Shown here: positions 8,820 to 17,302 of the stretch, piece after piece | Layout: each line of letters opens with the position of its first letter | Numbering within the stretch: position 1 is the first letter of the stretch | Origin: JARRON01 sp037383845 | GTDB taxonomy: Bacteria > Pseudomonadota > Gammaproteobacteria > Steroidobacterales > XN24 | DNA length: 64,000 nt | NCBI GenBank assembly: GCA_037383845.1 | Contig: JARRON010000013.1 | Span: 51,946-115,945 of the forward strand | Reading direction: 5' to 3' | Translations under genes and position numbers: made by a program | The notes under the pieces: model-generated | The model's input: only the letters and a program-made list of their open reading frames with translations | What the model was told of the DNA's origin: nothing | The model's database searches: none

Positions 8820-9620
8820 CTAGTCGAGGGCGTCCGCCAGTCCGGACAGCACCCGCCGGAGCATGCTCCGGGCCTCGCTGAAACGGGGCTTCTCCGGGGC
8901 CGATTCCGGTTCGCTTTCGTCCATGTAAACCCGCTGGGCCATCTCGATCTGTATGGCGTCGACCCCGGGCTGGCTGCCGTAGTGGTCGGTGATGTAGCCC
9001 CCCTTGTAGGGCGCATTCACGGCCACGCGGAGGCCTTCCTCGCGGAAGGCGTCGGCCAGGTGCTGTCTCAGCCACATCTCGCAGCTGGCGCCGTCCCGGT
9101 CTCCCAGGTAAATCTCGTCCTCCAGGACGGCGTGGAGCCGGTTGGGGCCCGACGCCACGCTGTGGGCGTCCACGAGCACCACCCGGCCAAACCGTTCCCG
9201 GGTCTCGTCCAGCAGCGCCTGGAGACGACCATGGTAGGGCGCGTGCCACTGCTCCCGTCGACGGTTCACGGTTGCCGCGTCGGGCGGCTCGCTGAACACC
9301 TTCTCGCCGGTGAAGGTCTCCAGGGGAACCAGGCCCGTTTCGAACCGGCCGGGATAGAGCGGCCGGGGCTCGGGCGGGCGGTTCAGGTCCACCAGGAACC
9401 GGCTCCCCGTGGCGAAAATCGTCGTGGCGCCGAGGGACGGCAGGAAGTCGTAGAGCCGGTGAAGATGCCAGTCCGTCATGGGCTGGGCGGCCATGGCCGG
9501 CGAAGCCAGGGCGTCCCGGACGTCCCCGGGCAGCCAGGTGCCCGTATGGGGGATACTGACCACCAGCGGCACCGGCGTGCCCGCAGGCGGCCTCAGGCCG
9601 TAGGGAAGCGGCCGGCTCAG
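8820..9620 (-). CDS. hutG: N-formylglutamate deformylase
   Basis: Hydrolyses N-formyl-L-glutamate to glutamate and formate, the last step of the HutF-type histidine pathway. Family motifs: VVSIPHTGTWLP near the N-terminus, DWHLHRLYDF, DLNRPPEPRPLYPG, VVLVDAHSVAS and YKGGYITDHYG. The start is uncertain. A CTG at 9620 would overlap the hutF stop by four bases (CTGA) and gives 266 aa, the usual size. In-frame GTG codons exist at 9710, deep inside hutF, and at 9572, which would shorten the protein. Translational coupling to hutF favours 9620. It is the second gene of a hutF-hutG unit. Confidence 0.9.
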   Translation of the reverse strand: MSRPLPYGLRPPAGTPVPLVVSIPHTGTWLPGDVRDALASPAMAAQPMTDWHLHRLYDFLPSLGATTIFATGSRFLVDLNRPPEPRPLYPGRFETGLVPLETFTGEKVFSEPPDAATVNRRREQWHAPYHGRLQALLDETRERFGRVVLVDAHSVASGPNRLHAVLEDEIYLGDRDGASCEMWLRQHLADAFREEGLRVAVNAPYKGGYITDHYGSQPGVDAIQIEMAQRVYMDESEPESAPEKPRFSEARSMLRRVLSGLADALD

Positions 9621-10945
9621 GGTCCCGACCTCGAGCCACCGGCCAGCCGCCGGGCCACACCCCCGTAGCCGGGCTCGCCGAACGGGACCGCTTCCGCGCC
9701 GCCGACCCACGTGCGCTTCAGGCAGCCGCGATCTCCGGACGTCACCAGGGCGTCAAGAGCCCCCTGTGCACCTGCTACGCCTTCGAGGATGGAAGCACCA
9801 GGGTCAACGCTCACAAGATCGGCGAAATGCCCGGTGGCGATACTGCCGACGGCCAGCCCGAGCGGCGCTGATCCGCCACCGGCCAGCCTCGACCACAGGG
9901 CTGCGCCCAGCCCCCGGTCGTCGGCGAAACAGGCCCGGCGGCCAGTGAGCAGCCGCTGGCCGTACTCCAGCCAGCGCAGCTCGGCCACGGCGTCGATGCG
10001 CACATTGCTGTCGGACCCGAGGGCAAGCCGACCGCCGGCCCCGGCAAACTCCGCCGCGGGGAACAGGCCGTCTCCCAGGTAGGCTTCCGTCAGCGGGCAG
10101 ATCACAAGGGTCGCGCCGCTGCCAGCAAGCGTGGCCTGCTCGGCAGCATCGGCGTGAGTGCCGTGAATCAGGACCCACCGGGAATCCAGCTCTACCGCCT
10201 CTGCCAGGCACTGTACGGGCGTCAGCCCGGTAGCCTCGCGGCAGGCCTCCACCTCTCCAGGCTGCTCGGCCACGTGGATGTGGATCGGCGCCTGGCTGCC
10301 GCAGATCGTCCCGGCGACGGCAGCCAGGTCCGTCAGCCACTCCGGGGGCACGGCCCGGAGGGAGTGGGCCCCCAGTCCGGCCGGCGCCTCGGGCAACCCG
10401 CCAGCGTAAGCGATGAACTCGTCCAGGGTGTCGTGGACGAACCGCGACTGGCGCGGCCCGGGAGGCTCGCCGAAACCACCGCGGGCGTACAGCACCGGGA
10501 CAAGCGCCAGGCGGATGCCGGCGGCGCGGGCGGCTTCCATCACGGCCGCCGCGCACTCGCTGCCCCGGCTGCCGTCGACGCCGTGATGCAGGTAGTGGAA
10601 CTCGGCCACGGAAGTGAAGCCGGCGGCCAGCATCTCCCGGTAGGCGCGGCGAGCGATGATTTCCAGGTCCTCCGGCGTGACAGCGGCCGCCAGCCCGTAC
10701 ATCGCCTCCCGCCAGCTCCAGAAGGAATCCTCCCCTGCCGCCCGCTCCCCCTGGCCCACCAGCGCTCGCTGGAAGGCATGGCTGTGGGCGTTGGGCATCC
10801 CGGGCAGGGCGAGCCATCCGTCGAACGGCCCTTCCGCTGCACAGCGTTCCACGGCGGTGATCCTGCCCCCGTCGTCGAAGACCACCCGGCGGTGGCGCTT
10901 CAGGCCCTCGGGAAGGAGAATGTGCTGGAATCTCAGTTCGCCCAT
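9617..10945 (-). CDS. hutF: Formimidoylglutamate deiminase
   Basis: Amidohydrolase-superfamily Zn enzyme (442 aa) that converts N-formimino-L-glutamate to N-formyl-L-glutamate and ammonia. Visible markers: PGMPNAHSHAFQRALVG (metal histidines), SVAEFHYLHH, IHIHVAEQ, LIHGTHAD and LALGSDSNVRID (metal aspartate). The ATG at 10945 gives the typical start MGELRFQHILLPEGL. It overlaps hutG downstream and diverges from hutI with only 37 bases between start codons, so at least one promoter must lie inside coding sequence. Confidence 0.95.
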   Translation of the reverse strand: MGELRFQHILLPEGLKRHRRVVFDDGGRITAVERCAAEGPFDGWLALPGMPNAHSHAFQRALVGQGERAAGEDSFWSWREAMYGLAAAVTPEDLEIIARRAYREMLAAGFTSVAEFHYLHHGVDGSRGSECAAAVMEAARAAGIRLALVPVLYARGGFGEPPGPRQSRFVHDTLDEFIAYAGGLPEAPAGLGAHSLRAVPPEWLTDLAAVAGTICGSQAPIHIHVAEQPGEVEACREATGLTPVQCLAEAVELDSRWVLIHGTHADAAEQATLAGSGATLVICPLTEAYLGDGLFPAAEFAGAGGRLALGSDSNVRIDAVAELRWLEYGQRLLTGRRACFADDRGLGAALWSRLAGGGSAPLGLAVGSIATGHFADLVSVDPGASILEGVAGAQGALDALVTSGDRGCLKRTWVGGAEAVPFGEPGYGGVARRLAGGSRSGP

Positions 10946-10982
10946 GGCCGGCCGTCTCGCCCTTACTCTGGCAGGCATTCCC

Positions 10983-12149
10983 ATGCCCGATCATTTCTTC
11001 GACAACGTTCGATTCTATCCGACGGCCGACGGTGAGCCCCTGGCCGACTGCTTCGCCGTGGAGGACGGGAGAATCTGCTCCGTGGGCGAACCCGTCCGCG
11101 GCGCGCCGTCCAGCGACCTCGGTGGTCGGCTGGTGATGCCGGGGCTGGTGGACTGTCACACCCACCTGATCTGGGCCGGCGACCGGGCGGACGAGTTCGC
11201 CATGCGGGCTGCGGGGTCGAGTTACGCCGACATCGCCCGGGCCGGCGGGGGCATCCTGTCCACCGTGCGGGCCGTCCGTGCGGCTTCCGAGGACGAACTC
11301 CTTGCGCTGGCCATGCCTCGGCTTGCCGCCCTGGCGTCCGAGGGGGTGACCACCGTCGAGATCAAGAGCGGCTACGGCCTCAGCCTGGATCAGGAGCTGA
11401 AAATGCTCCGGGTCGGCCGACGCCTGGGCCAGGCGCAGCCGGTGCGCATCGTCACCACTTTCCTGGGCGCCCACGCGATTCCTCCGGGCCGGCAGCGGGA
11501 CGAATACCTGGACGAGGTCGTGGAAAACATGCTGCCGGCAGTTGCCGAGTCCGGGCTTGCCGACGCGGTGGACGTCTTCGTGGAGGACATCGCGTTCTCC
11601 GTGGCCGACATGGAACGCCTCTTCGAAGAGGCGCGGGGGACGGGCCTGGTCCTGAGGGCCCATACGGGTCAGCTGTCGGACCCCGGGGCGACCGCCGCCG
11701 CCGCGAGCCTCGGTGCGGTCTCCTGCGACCACCTGGAATTCGCCGATGCGTCCGCAGCCGCATCAATGGCGAGGCACGGCACCGTGGCGGTCCTGCTGCC
11801 CGGCGCCTGGTACTGCCTGCGAGAGACCCGCCGGCCACCTGTTGACCTGTTCCGGCAGCACGGTGTGCCCATGGCGGTGGCCAGCGACGCCAACCCGGGC
11901 TCCTCGCCGGTCGTGAGCCTGCTCACGGCCATGCACATGGCCGGGGTCTTCTTCGGGCTCACGCCCGAGGAAATCCTGGCCGGCGCGACCCGCCACGCGG
12001 CCAGGGCTCTGGGTCGCCCCGGCGGAGTGCTGGAAGCCGGAATGCCAGCGGACTTCGCGGTCTGGGACCTGGACCGGCCGGGACTCCTGGCCTGGCAGCT
12101 CGGGGCGCTCAAACCCGATCAGGTCTACGTCGGAGGAAAGGCCCTGTGA
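10983..12149 (+). CDS. hutI: Imidazolonepropionase
   Basis: Metal-dependent amidohydrolase (388 aa) that opens 4-imidazolone-5-propanoate to N-formimino-L-glutamate, step three of histidine breakdown. Motifs: VDCHTHLIWAGDRADEF, the strongly conserved TTVEIKSGYGLSLDQELKM, FLGAHAIPPG, LRAHTGQLSD and VASDANPGSSP with the metal aspartate. The ATG at 10983 begins MPDHFFDNVRFYP; an upstream in-frame ATG would overlap hutF. First gene of hutI-hutH. Confidence 0.96.
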   Translation: MPDHFFDNVRFYPTADGEPLADCFAVEDGRICSVGEPVRGAPSSDLGGRLVMPGLVDCHTHLIWAGDRADEFAMRAAGSSYADIARAGGGILSTVRAVRAASEDELLALAMPRLAALASEGVTTVEIKSGYGLSLDQELKMLRVGRRLGQAQPVRIVTTFLGAHAIPPGRQRDEYLDEVVENMLPAVAESGLADAVDVFVEDIAFSVADMERLFEEARGTGLVLRAHTGQLSDPGATAAAASLGAVSCDHLEFADASAAASMARHGTVAVLLPGAWYCLRETRRPPVDLFRQHGVPMAVASDANPGSSPVVSLLTAMHMAGVFFGLTPEEILAGATRHAARALGRPGGVLEAGMPADFAVWDLDRPGLLAWQLGALKPDQVYVGGKAL

Positions 12150-13684
12150 GCGACTCCACCGCATTCGCCGACATCGGCGCCGGACCCCTTCGGCTGGCGG
12201 ACATCGCCGCCCTGGAGGGCCCGGTCACAGGCCTGCGCCTCGACGGCGGGGCCCGTGCCCGCATGCAGGCGTCCGTGGACACCGTGCGCGACGTGGTGGA
12301 GACGGGGCGCGTCAGCTACGGGATCAACACCGGGTTCGGGGCTTTCGCCAACCGCCGCATCTCGGCAGAGCAGGTCCGGCGCCTCCAGTACAACCTGGTT
12401 CGCAGTCACGCCTGCGGGACTGGCGACCCCCTGCCCCCGGAGGTGGTCAGGCGGGTCTTGCTGCTGAAAGCCAACAGTCTCGCTCGTGGCCATTCCGGCA
12501 TCCGTGCCGAGGTCGTGGACGCCCTGCTGGCGCTGCTGGAGGCCGACGTGCTTCCCGTTATCCCGTCGCGCGGGTCCGTCGGCGCTTCCGGCGACCTGGC
12601 GCCCCTCGCCCACCTGGCCCTGGCCCTGATCGGCGAAGGCGAGGCCCGCAGGGGCGACGAGTGCCTGCAGGGACCGGCGGTGATGGCCGCAGCGGGCCTG
12701 GGGGCCGTGGAACTGGAAGCCAAGGAGGGCCTGGCCCTGCTCAACGGCACCCAGGTGAGCACGGCCCTGGCCATCGAGGGCTGGCGCCTTGCCGGACGCC
12801 TGCTCGGCACGTCCGTGACAGCAGGGGCCATGAGCGTGGAGGGACTGGCCGGCAGCCATGCGCCTTTCGACGCGCGCATCCACGAGGCACGGGGCCTGGC
12901 GGGGCAGGCGGAGGTGGCATCCCGTTTCCGGGCCCTGCTGACCGCCAGCGAGATCCATGCAAGCCACGTGGACTGCGACCGGGTCCAGGACCCGTACGCG
13001 GTGCGCTGCATGCCCCAGGTGCTCGGCGCCGTCGCGGATACTCTTGCCCATGCCGGGAATATTCTCCAGGCCGAGGCCAACGGCGTCTCCGACAACCCGC
13101 TCATCTTCGACGGCGACGTGCTTTCCGGGGGGAACTTCCACGCCGAGCCCGTGGCCTTCGTCAGCGACTTTATGGCCATCGCCGTGGCGGAACTGGGCAG
13201 CATCTCCGAGCGCCGCACCGACCTGCTGGTCAGGCGCGTCAATCCGAACCTGAACATGTTCCTCACCACCGAGCCCGGCGTGGAGTCGGGTTACATGATC
13301 GCCCACGTCACCGCCGCCGCGCTGGCGTCAGAGAACAAGGCCCTGGCGCATCCCGCCTCGGTGGACAGCATTCCCACCTCCGCCGGCCAGGAGGACCACG
13401 TGAGCATGGCGCCCTGGGCGGGACTGAAGCTGCTGTCCGCCTGCGGCAACACGGCCCGCGTGCTGGCGGTGGAACTCCTCGCTGCAGCCCGGGCCATCGA
13501 CGACCAGCGCCCCTTGAGGACCACCCCCGGGCTGGAGATCGCCCACGCGCGTCTCCGGGAGACCGCTCCGCTGGTCCGGGGCGACCACCGCCTCGACCGG
13601 GCGATCGACGGACTGTCCGCCATGGTCGTCCGGGGCGCCTTCGACGACCGGGAGATCGCACCCCCTGGCCCCGCCGCCGGTTAA
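12146..13684 (+). CDS. hutH: Histidine ammonia-lyase
   Basis: Removes ammonia from L-histidine to give trans-urocanate, the first step of the pathway. The protein is 512 aa, the normal length. The MIO prosthetic group forms from Ala147-Ser148-Gly149 in GSVGASGDLAPLAHL. Other conserved stretches: YGINTGFGAF, ALLNGTQVSTA, QDPYAVRCMPQVLG and DNPLIF. Its GTG start overlaps the hutI stop by four bases (GTGA), so the two are probably translationally coupled. Confidence 0.97.
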   Translation: MSDSTAFADIGAGPLRLADIAALEGPVTGLRLDGGARARMQASVDTVRDVVETGRVSYGINTGFGAFANRRISAEQVRRLQYNLVRSHACGTGDPLPPEVVRRVLLLKANSLARGHSGIRAEVVDALLALLEADVLPVIPSRGSVGASGDLAPLAHLALALIGEGEARRGDECLQGPAVMAAAGLGAVELEAKEGLALLNGTQVSTALAIEGWRLAGRLLGTSVTAGAMSVEGLAGSHAPFDARIHEARGLAGQAEVASRFRALLTASEIHASHVDCDRVQDPYAVRCMPQVLGAVADTLAHAGNILQAEANGVSDNPLIFDGDVLSGGNFHAEPVAFVSDFMAIAVAELGSISERRTDLLVRRVNPNLNMFLTTEPGVESGYMIAHVTAAALASENKALAHPASVDSIPTSAGQEDHVSMAPWAGLKLLSACGNTARVLAVELLAAARAIDDQRPLRTTPGLEIAHARLRETAPLVRGDHRLDRAIDGLSAMVVRGAFDDREIAPPGPAAG

Positions 13685-13727
13685 CGCAAGATATTGTTTT
13701 TACATAACCGGACTATTGGCAGCGGCC

Positions 13728-13750
13728 CCGGAGTGTGAGCTACACTCCGG
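13728..13750. other. Perfect 9-bp inverted repeat after hutH
   Basis: CCGGAGTGT (13728-13736) and ACACTCCGG (13742-13750) enclose a five-base loop, 44 bases after the hutH stop and 44 bases before the next start codon. There is no T-run, so a rho-independent terminator is not convincing. It could be an RNA 3' hairpin or an operator for the downstream gene. Confidence 0.45.
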
Positions 13751-13793
13751 ACCTAACAACAATTCTAAACACGGCATCATTGGGGGACTCCGG

Positions 13794-14501
13794 ATGCCAC
13801 TGTACGTGGATAAGAACAATCAACTGCACCACGACCACGGGCAACACTTCGCGCTCACCTGTCCCGACTGCGGCGTCTTTTCCCACATGACGCCGGTGGC
13901 GGTGCCGGACTTCGAGCAGCTGGCCCGCTACAAGCCTTCGGAAACGGGACTGGTCTACCGGTGCGACAGCTGCAACGCGGCGGTCTTCCTTCGGTTCCCG
14001 GTCAAGGGCTACGGGGACGACCGGATCGAACTGTCGTCGAACTTCATCGAGGTGGAGCGACCCCGGGAGCAGTTCGATTTCACCTACCTGCCGGAAGACA
14101 CCGAGGTCCTGTTCCGGGAGGCCCTCGACTGCTTCAGCATGAACGCGGTCAACGCGTTCGCCTCCATGTGCCGGCGGACCATCCACCGGGTCTTCGCCGA
14201 CCTTGGCGAGACCGGAAAGATGCGCATCTTCGAGCAGTGCAACGAGATCCGCGACTTGGCGGAAGTGGACGACGACACCTTCAACGTCATCCGGCGGGTA
14301 CTGTTCGACAGCGATCCGGGGCGCGAGGGCATGCCGCTTCTCACCCCGACCCAGGCCGGCGTCCTGCTGGAGTTCATGCGGGACATTCTCTACGAAAGCT
14401 ACGTCCGCAAGGGTCGTCTGCAGCAGGCGATGATGATGCGTCGCTACGTGGCCGAGAGTGCCGAGGAAGAGCGCCGGGCCGGCTCTGGCGGACGACCCTA
14501 G
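13794..14501 (+). CDS. Zn-ribbon DUF4145-type protein of unknown function
   Basis: A 235-residue soluble protein. Two Cys pairs, Cys23/Cys26 in LTCPDCG and Cys57/Cys60 in YRCDSCN, suggest a zinc ribbon in the N-terminal third. The helical C-terminal part (FREALDCFSMNAVNAFASMC, then RRTIHRVFADLG) resembles DUF4145, a domain found alone and beside restriction or nuclease genes. No catalytic motif is visible. Started at the ATG at 13794 (MPLYVDKNNQ), with a G-rich GGGGGA upstream. Neighbours are hutH upstream and a convergent cupin gene; neither suggests a role. Confidence 0.65.
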   Translation: MPLYVDKNNQLHHDHGQHFALTCPDCGVFSHMTPVAVPDFEQLARYKPSETGLVYRCDSCNAAVFLRFPVKGYGDDRIELSSNFIEVERPREQFDFTYLPEDTEVLFREALDCFSMNAVNAFASMCRRTIHRVFADLGETGKMRIFEQCNEIRDLAEVDDDTFNVIRRVLFDSDPGREGMPLLTPTQAGVLLEFMRDILYESYVRKGRLQQAMMMRRYVAESAEEERRAGSGGRP

Positions 14502-14833
14502 CCCCTGGCCGACGACCTGTCGGCGGGGAAATGCACGGCCAGCCAGACCGTCGGCTGGTCGGCCGAGGTGCGCGCGATGCGGTGCCGCCGACCCGGCGGG
14601 ATGTCGAGCCACTCCCCGGGCCAGAGCGCAGCACGCTCGCCGTCGGCGAACTCGACCACGGCGCTGCCGGACAGCAGGGCCACCCACTCGCGCTCGGCCT
14701 GTTCGTACCATTGCCCGGACGGGGTTGCGTGGTCCAGGGAGGTAATGCGCCGCACGGTCACGCCGCTCCCCTCGGCAAGGGTCTCGGCGTGTTCCGAGCC
14801 GGGCGGGGGCACGGATCCCGCGAAGATATTCAA
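14498..14833 (-). CDS. Small single-domain cupin protein
   Basis: A 111-residue cupin. The two cupin motifs are recognisable as the stretch QAEREWVALLSGSAVVEF and the PPGRRHRI segment with a His. It starts at a TTG (14833) that overlaps the pepQ stop as TTGA, so it is probably coupled to pepQ. The longer frame upstream lies inside pepQ and is not likely to be used. Similar small cupins occur in gammaproteobacteria without known substrates. Its 3' end overlaps the convergent DUF4145-type gene by four bases. Confidence 0.75.
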   Translation of the reverse strand: MNIFAGSVPPPGSEHAETLAEGSGVTVRRITSLDHATPSGQWYEQAEREWVALLSGSAVVEFADGERAALWPGEWLDIPPGRRHRIARTSADQPTVWLAVHFPADRSSARG

Positions 14834-16188
14834 GGCCCGCCGATTTCCGCGAAGGCTTCCCGGGAGAGGTTCCGGGCGCCGTCGGGGGACACCCACACGT
14901 CGTCTTCGATACGCACGCCGCCGTAGGGGCGGAACCGCTCGACGGCGTCCCAGTGCACGTGCCGGCCTTCCGGCGAGGCCCGCAGTTCCTCCAGGAGGGA
15001 ATCGATGAAGTACAGCCCCGGTTCCACGGTGAGCACGTTGCCTTCCTCCACGTCCCGCAGGTTCCGCAGGTAGGGCCAGGCTTCCGGCTGGGGAATGGCG
15101 GCACCGCCCGGGCCGGCCATCTTGCCGCCGGTGTCGTGCACCTGCAGGCCCAGGTGGTGACCCAGGCCGTGGGGAAGGAAGGTCCTGCTGACCCGCCGCT
15201 GCACCATGTCCTCGGGCGCCATGTCCACCAGGCCGAAGTCCTTCAGCAGCCGGGCGACGGCCAGCTGCGCCTCCTCGTGCAGTCCCACGTAGGAAACCCC
15301 CGCGCGAACGGCGGCCGCGAGGGATTGCTGGGCCTGGTCCATGGCGGCGACCAGTTCTCCGAAGGCCGTCTCGCCAGAGGCCGGCCAGGTGCGCGTAATG
15401 TCGGCAGCGTAGCCGTTGAATGTCGCGCCGGCGTCGATGAGAAAGCTGCGGGAGTCCTCAGGCGACTCCCGGTCGAGGCGCCCGTAGTGCAGCGTCGCGC
15501 CGTGCTCGTTCAGGGCGATGATGTTCTCGTAGGGCAGCTGCCCCTCGCCGTGTGACGTGGCATCAAGGTAGGCCAGATGGATCTGGAACTCGCTCGCGCC
15601 GTCCAGGAAAGCCCGCCGGGCCGCCAGGTGCCCCCGGGCCGCCACGCGGTTGGCCCGGGCGATGCAGGCCGCCTCGTAGGCGGTCTTCCGGCGCCGGTCG
15701 AACTCGAGGGACGTCACGAGCGCCCCGGGATTGACCTCGCCGAAGGTCCACCCGGCCACTTCCCCGTCCGGCGGCCCCAACAGGGCCCACCGCTCGAGCT
15801 TGCGCGGCATCAGGGCCCGGATCTCCTCGGCAGAGCCGGCGATGCGGATCTCGAAATGCCGCGTCCACTCGCCCACCGGCGCCTCCGGCACGGAGTGCCA
15901 GTAGTCGTCGGGCAGCTGCAGCAGAAGGAAGGGCTTTTCGCCCGGACGGACCAGAACAAAGCTGCCCGCGTGATCGGATACCGGAATCCACTGCCGGTAA
16001 AAGGGCGCCGACTCGAAGGGATGGGCCCGGTCGTCCCGGAACACCATGACCGGATTTCCCGAATAGACGGCCACCCCGTCGAAAGGCAGCCCCTCCAGCG
16101 CAGCCCCGTACCGGGCCGCGAGGGTTTCCAGGTGGTCCGGGTAGTGAGCGAACACGTGCTCGGGCCCGGCGCTCGCGGAATGGGTCAT
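14830..16188 (-). CDS. pepQ: Xaa-Pro dipeptidase
   Basis: Dinuclear-metal prolidase (452 aa), M24B family, that splits dipeptides with C-terminal proline; related PepQ enzymes also hydrolyse organophosphate triesters. Domains: creatinase/prolidase N-domain (about 1-160) and pita-bread catalytic domain. Metal ligands are visible in DAGATFNGYAADITRTW (two Asp), LPHGLGHHLGLQVHD (His), LTVEPGLYF (Glu) and RIEDDVW (Glu). The ATG at 16188 gives a normal N-terminus. It is followed by the coupled cupin gene. Confidence 0.95.
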   Translation of the reverse strand: MTHSASAGPEHVFAHYPDHLETLAARYGAALEGLPFDGVAVYSGNPVMVFRDDRAHPFESAPFYRQWIPVSDHAGSFVLVRPGEKPFLLLQLPDDYWHSVPEAPVGEWTRHFEIRIAGSAEEIRALMPRKLERWALLGPPDGEVAGWTFGEVNPGALVTSLEFDRRRKTAYEAACIARANRVAARGHLAARRAFLDGASEFQIHLAYLDATSHGEGQLPYENIIALNEHGATLHYGRLDRESPEDSRSFLIDAGATFNGYAADITRTWPASGETAFGELVAAMDQAQQSLAAAVRAGVSYVGLHEEAQLAVARLLKDFGLVDMAPEDMVQRRVSRTFLPHGLGHHLGLQVHDTGGKMAGPGGAAIPQPEAWPYLRNLRDVEEGNVLTVEPGLYFIDSLLEELRASPEGRHVHWDAVERFRPYGGVRIEDDVWVSPDGARNLSREAFAEIGGP

Positions 16189-16364
16189 GGGGCGTTTCTC
16201 CTCGGTGGCGGTCGGTGCGCAGATGCTGCGGAATCGGCCTCGGGCCGGCGACGTGGACCGGACGGCCGGCGCCAGGGCGGCATGCGTTGGCGGGGGGCCG
16301 CGAAGGCTTGAAATTTAACTCAATGGCCCCTCCCGTGGCCACGTGGGGCCCGTTGGCGGCCCGT

Positions 16365-16370
16365 TATAAT
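16365..16370 (+). promoter_or_regulatory. Consensus -10 box upstream of the CDF transporter
   Basis: A perfect TATAAT lies 26 bases before the ATG at 16397, in GC-rich surroundings. The expected -35 position (about 16342-16347) reads CGTGGG, a poor match, so the promoter may need an activator. Confidence 0.45.
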
Positions 16371-16396
16371 GATGGTTCACCCACTCGATCCGACTC

Positions 16397-17302
16397 ATGC
16401 ACGGGCACCACCACGACCACGCCCACACTGACGAGACGCGCCTGAAGTGGGCCATGCTGCTCACCGGTGGCTTCCTGGTGGCGGAGGTCATCGGCGGCAT
16501 CCTCTCCGGCTCGCTGGCCCTGCTCGCCGACGCCGCTCACATGCTCACGGATACGGCGGCCCTGGCCATGGCGTGGGTGGCCGCGCGACTGTCCCGGCGG
16601 CCGGCGGACACGCTCCGCTCCTACGGCTATCAGCGGCTGCAGATCCTCGCGGCCTTCGTCAACGGGGTCGCCTTCTTCGGCGTCGTGGGATGGATCTTCT
16701 ACGAGGCGGCCACCCGGCTGGTGTCGCCGCCTCCGGTGAAAGGCGGACTGATGCTGGCCGTCGCAACGGCCGGACTCGTGGTCAACGTCGCGGCCTGGTT
16801 CATCCTTCGCGGCAGGGGCGGCAACCTGAACGTGGGCGACATGCTGGGTTCCGCGGCCGCGATCCTGGCCGCCGGCGTCATCCTCACAACGGGCTGGATG
16901 GCTATCGACCCCCTGCTGTCGGTACTGGTGGGCCTGCTGATCCTGAGAAGTGCCTGGTTCGTCGTCCGGGAGTCCGGGCACATCCTGCTGGAAGGCACCC
17001 CGGTGGGCCACGACGTAGAGGTGATCCGAAAGACGCTGGTAGAGGCGGTGCCGGAGGCCCGCGACATCCATCACGTGCACCTGTGGTCCCTCACTCCCGA
17101 CGATCCCGTGCTCACCCTGCATGTCTCAGTGGGGCCGGAATCGGACTGCGCGACGGTGCTCGAACAGGTAAAGTCCGTGCTCGTGAACCGTTTCGGCATC
17201 AGCCACTCCACGATCCAGGTGGAACCATTCTCCTGCGCTGACCGAAAGCCCGATAACCAGATCCTGTCCAACGCATACCGCCCAACCGGAGCCAGCCCTT
17301 GA
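16397..17302 (+). CDS. CDF-family divalent metal efflux transporter with altered TM5 metal site
   Basis: Cation diffusion facilitator of the ZitB/CzcD type (301 aa), an inner-membrane proton-coupled exporter of Zn(II) or similar. His-rich N-terminus (HGHHHDHAH); TM2 carries the intact HMLTD (HxxxD) metal motif; the C-terminal cytoplasmic domain has HHVHLWSL. In TM5, ZitB-type proteins read NLNVRAAALHVLGD, but here the sequence is NLNV directly joined to GDMLGSAAAI (Val146-Gly147). About eight residues are missing, including the histidine of the second HxxxD. That removes one of four ligands of the transport site and shortens the helix. The flanking sequence stays in frame. It may be inactive or changed in specificity. 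Confidence 0.9.
   Translation: MHGHHHDHAHTDETRLKWAMLLTGGFLVAEVIGGILSGSLALLADAAHMLTDTAALAMAWVAARLSRRPADTLRSYGYQRLQILAAFVNGVAFFGVVGWIFYEAATRLVSPPPVKGGLMLAVATAGLVVNVAAWFILRGRGGNLNVGDMLGSAAAILAAGVILTTGWMAIDPLLSVLVGLLILRSAWFVVRESGHILLEGTPVGHDVEVIRKTLVEAVPEARDIHHVHLWSLTPDDPVLTLHVSVGPESDCATVLEQVKSVLVNRFGISHSTIQVEPFSCADRKPDNQILSNAYRPTGASP

Noticed and set aside
13728..13750. Rho-independent terminator after hutH
   Set aside because: The stem is perfect but no T-run follows on either strand, so it is listed only as an inverted repeat.
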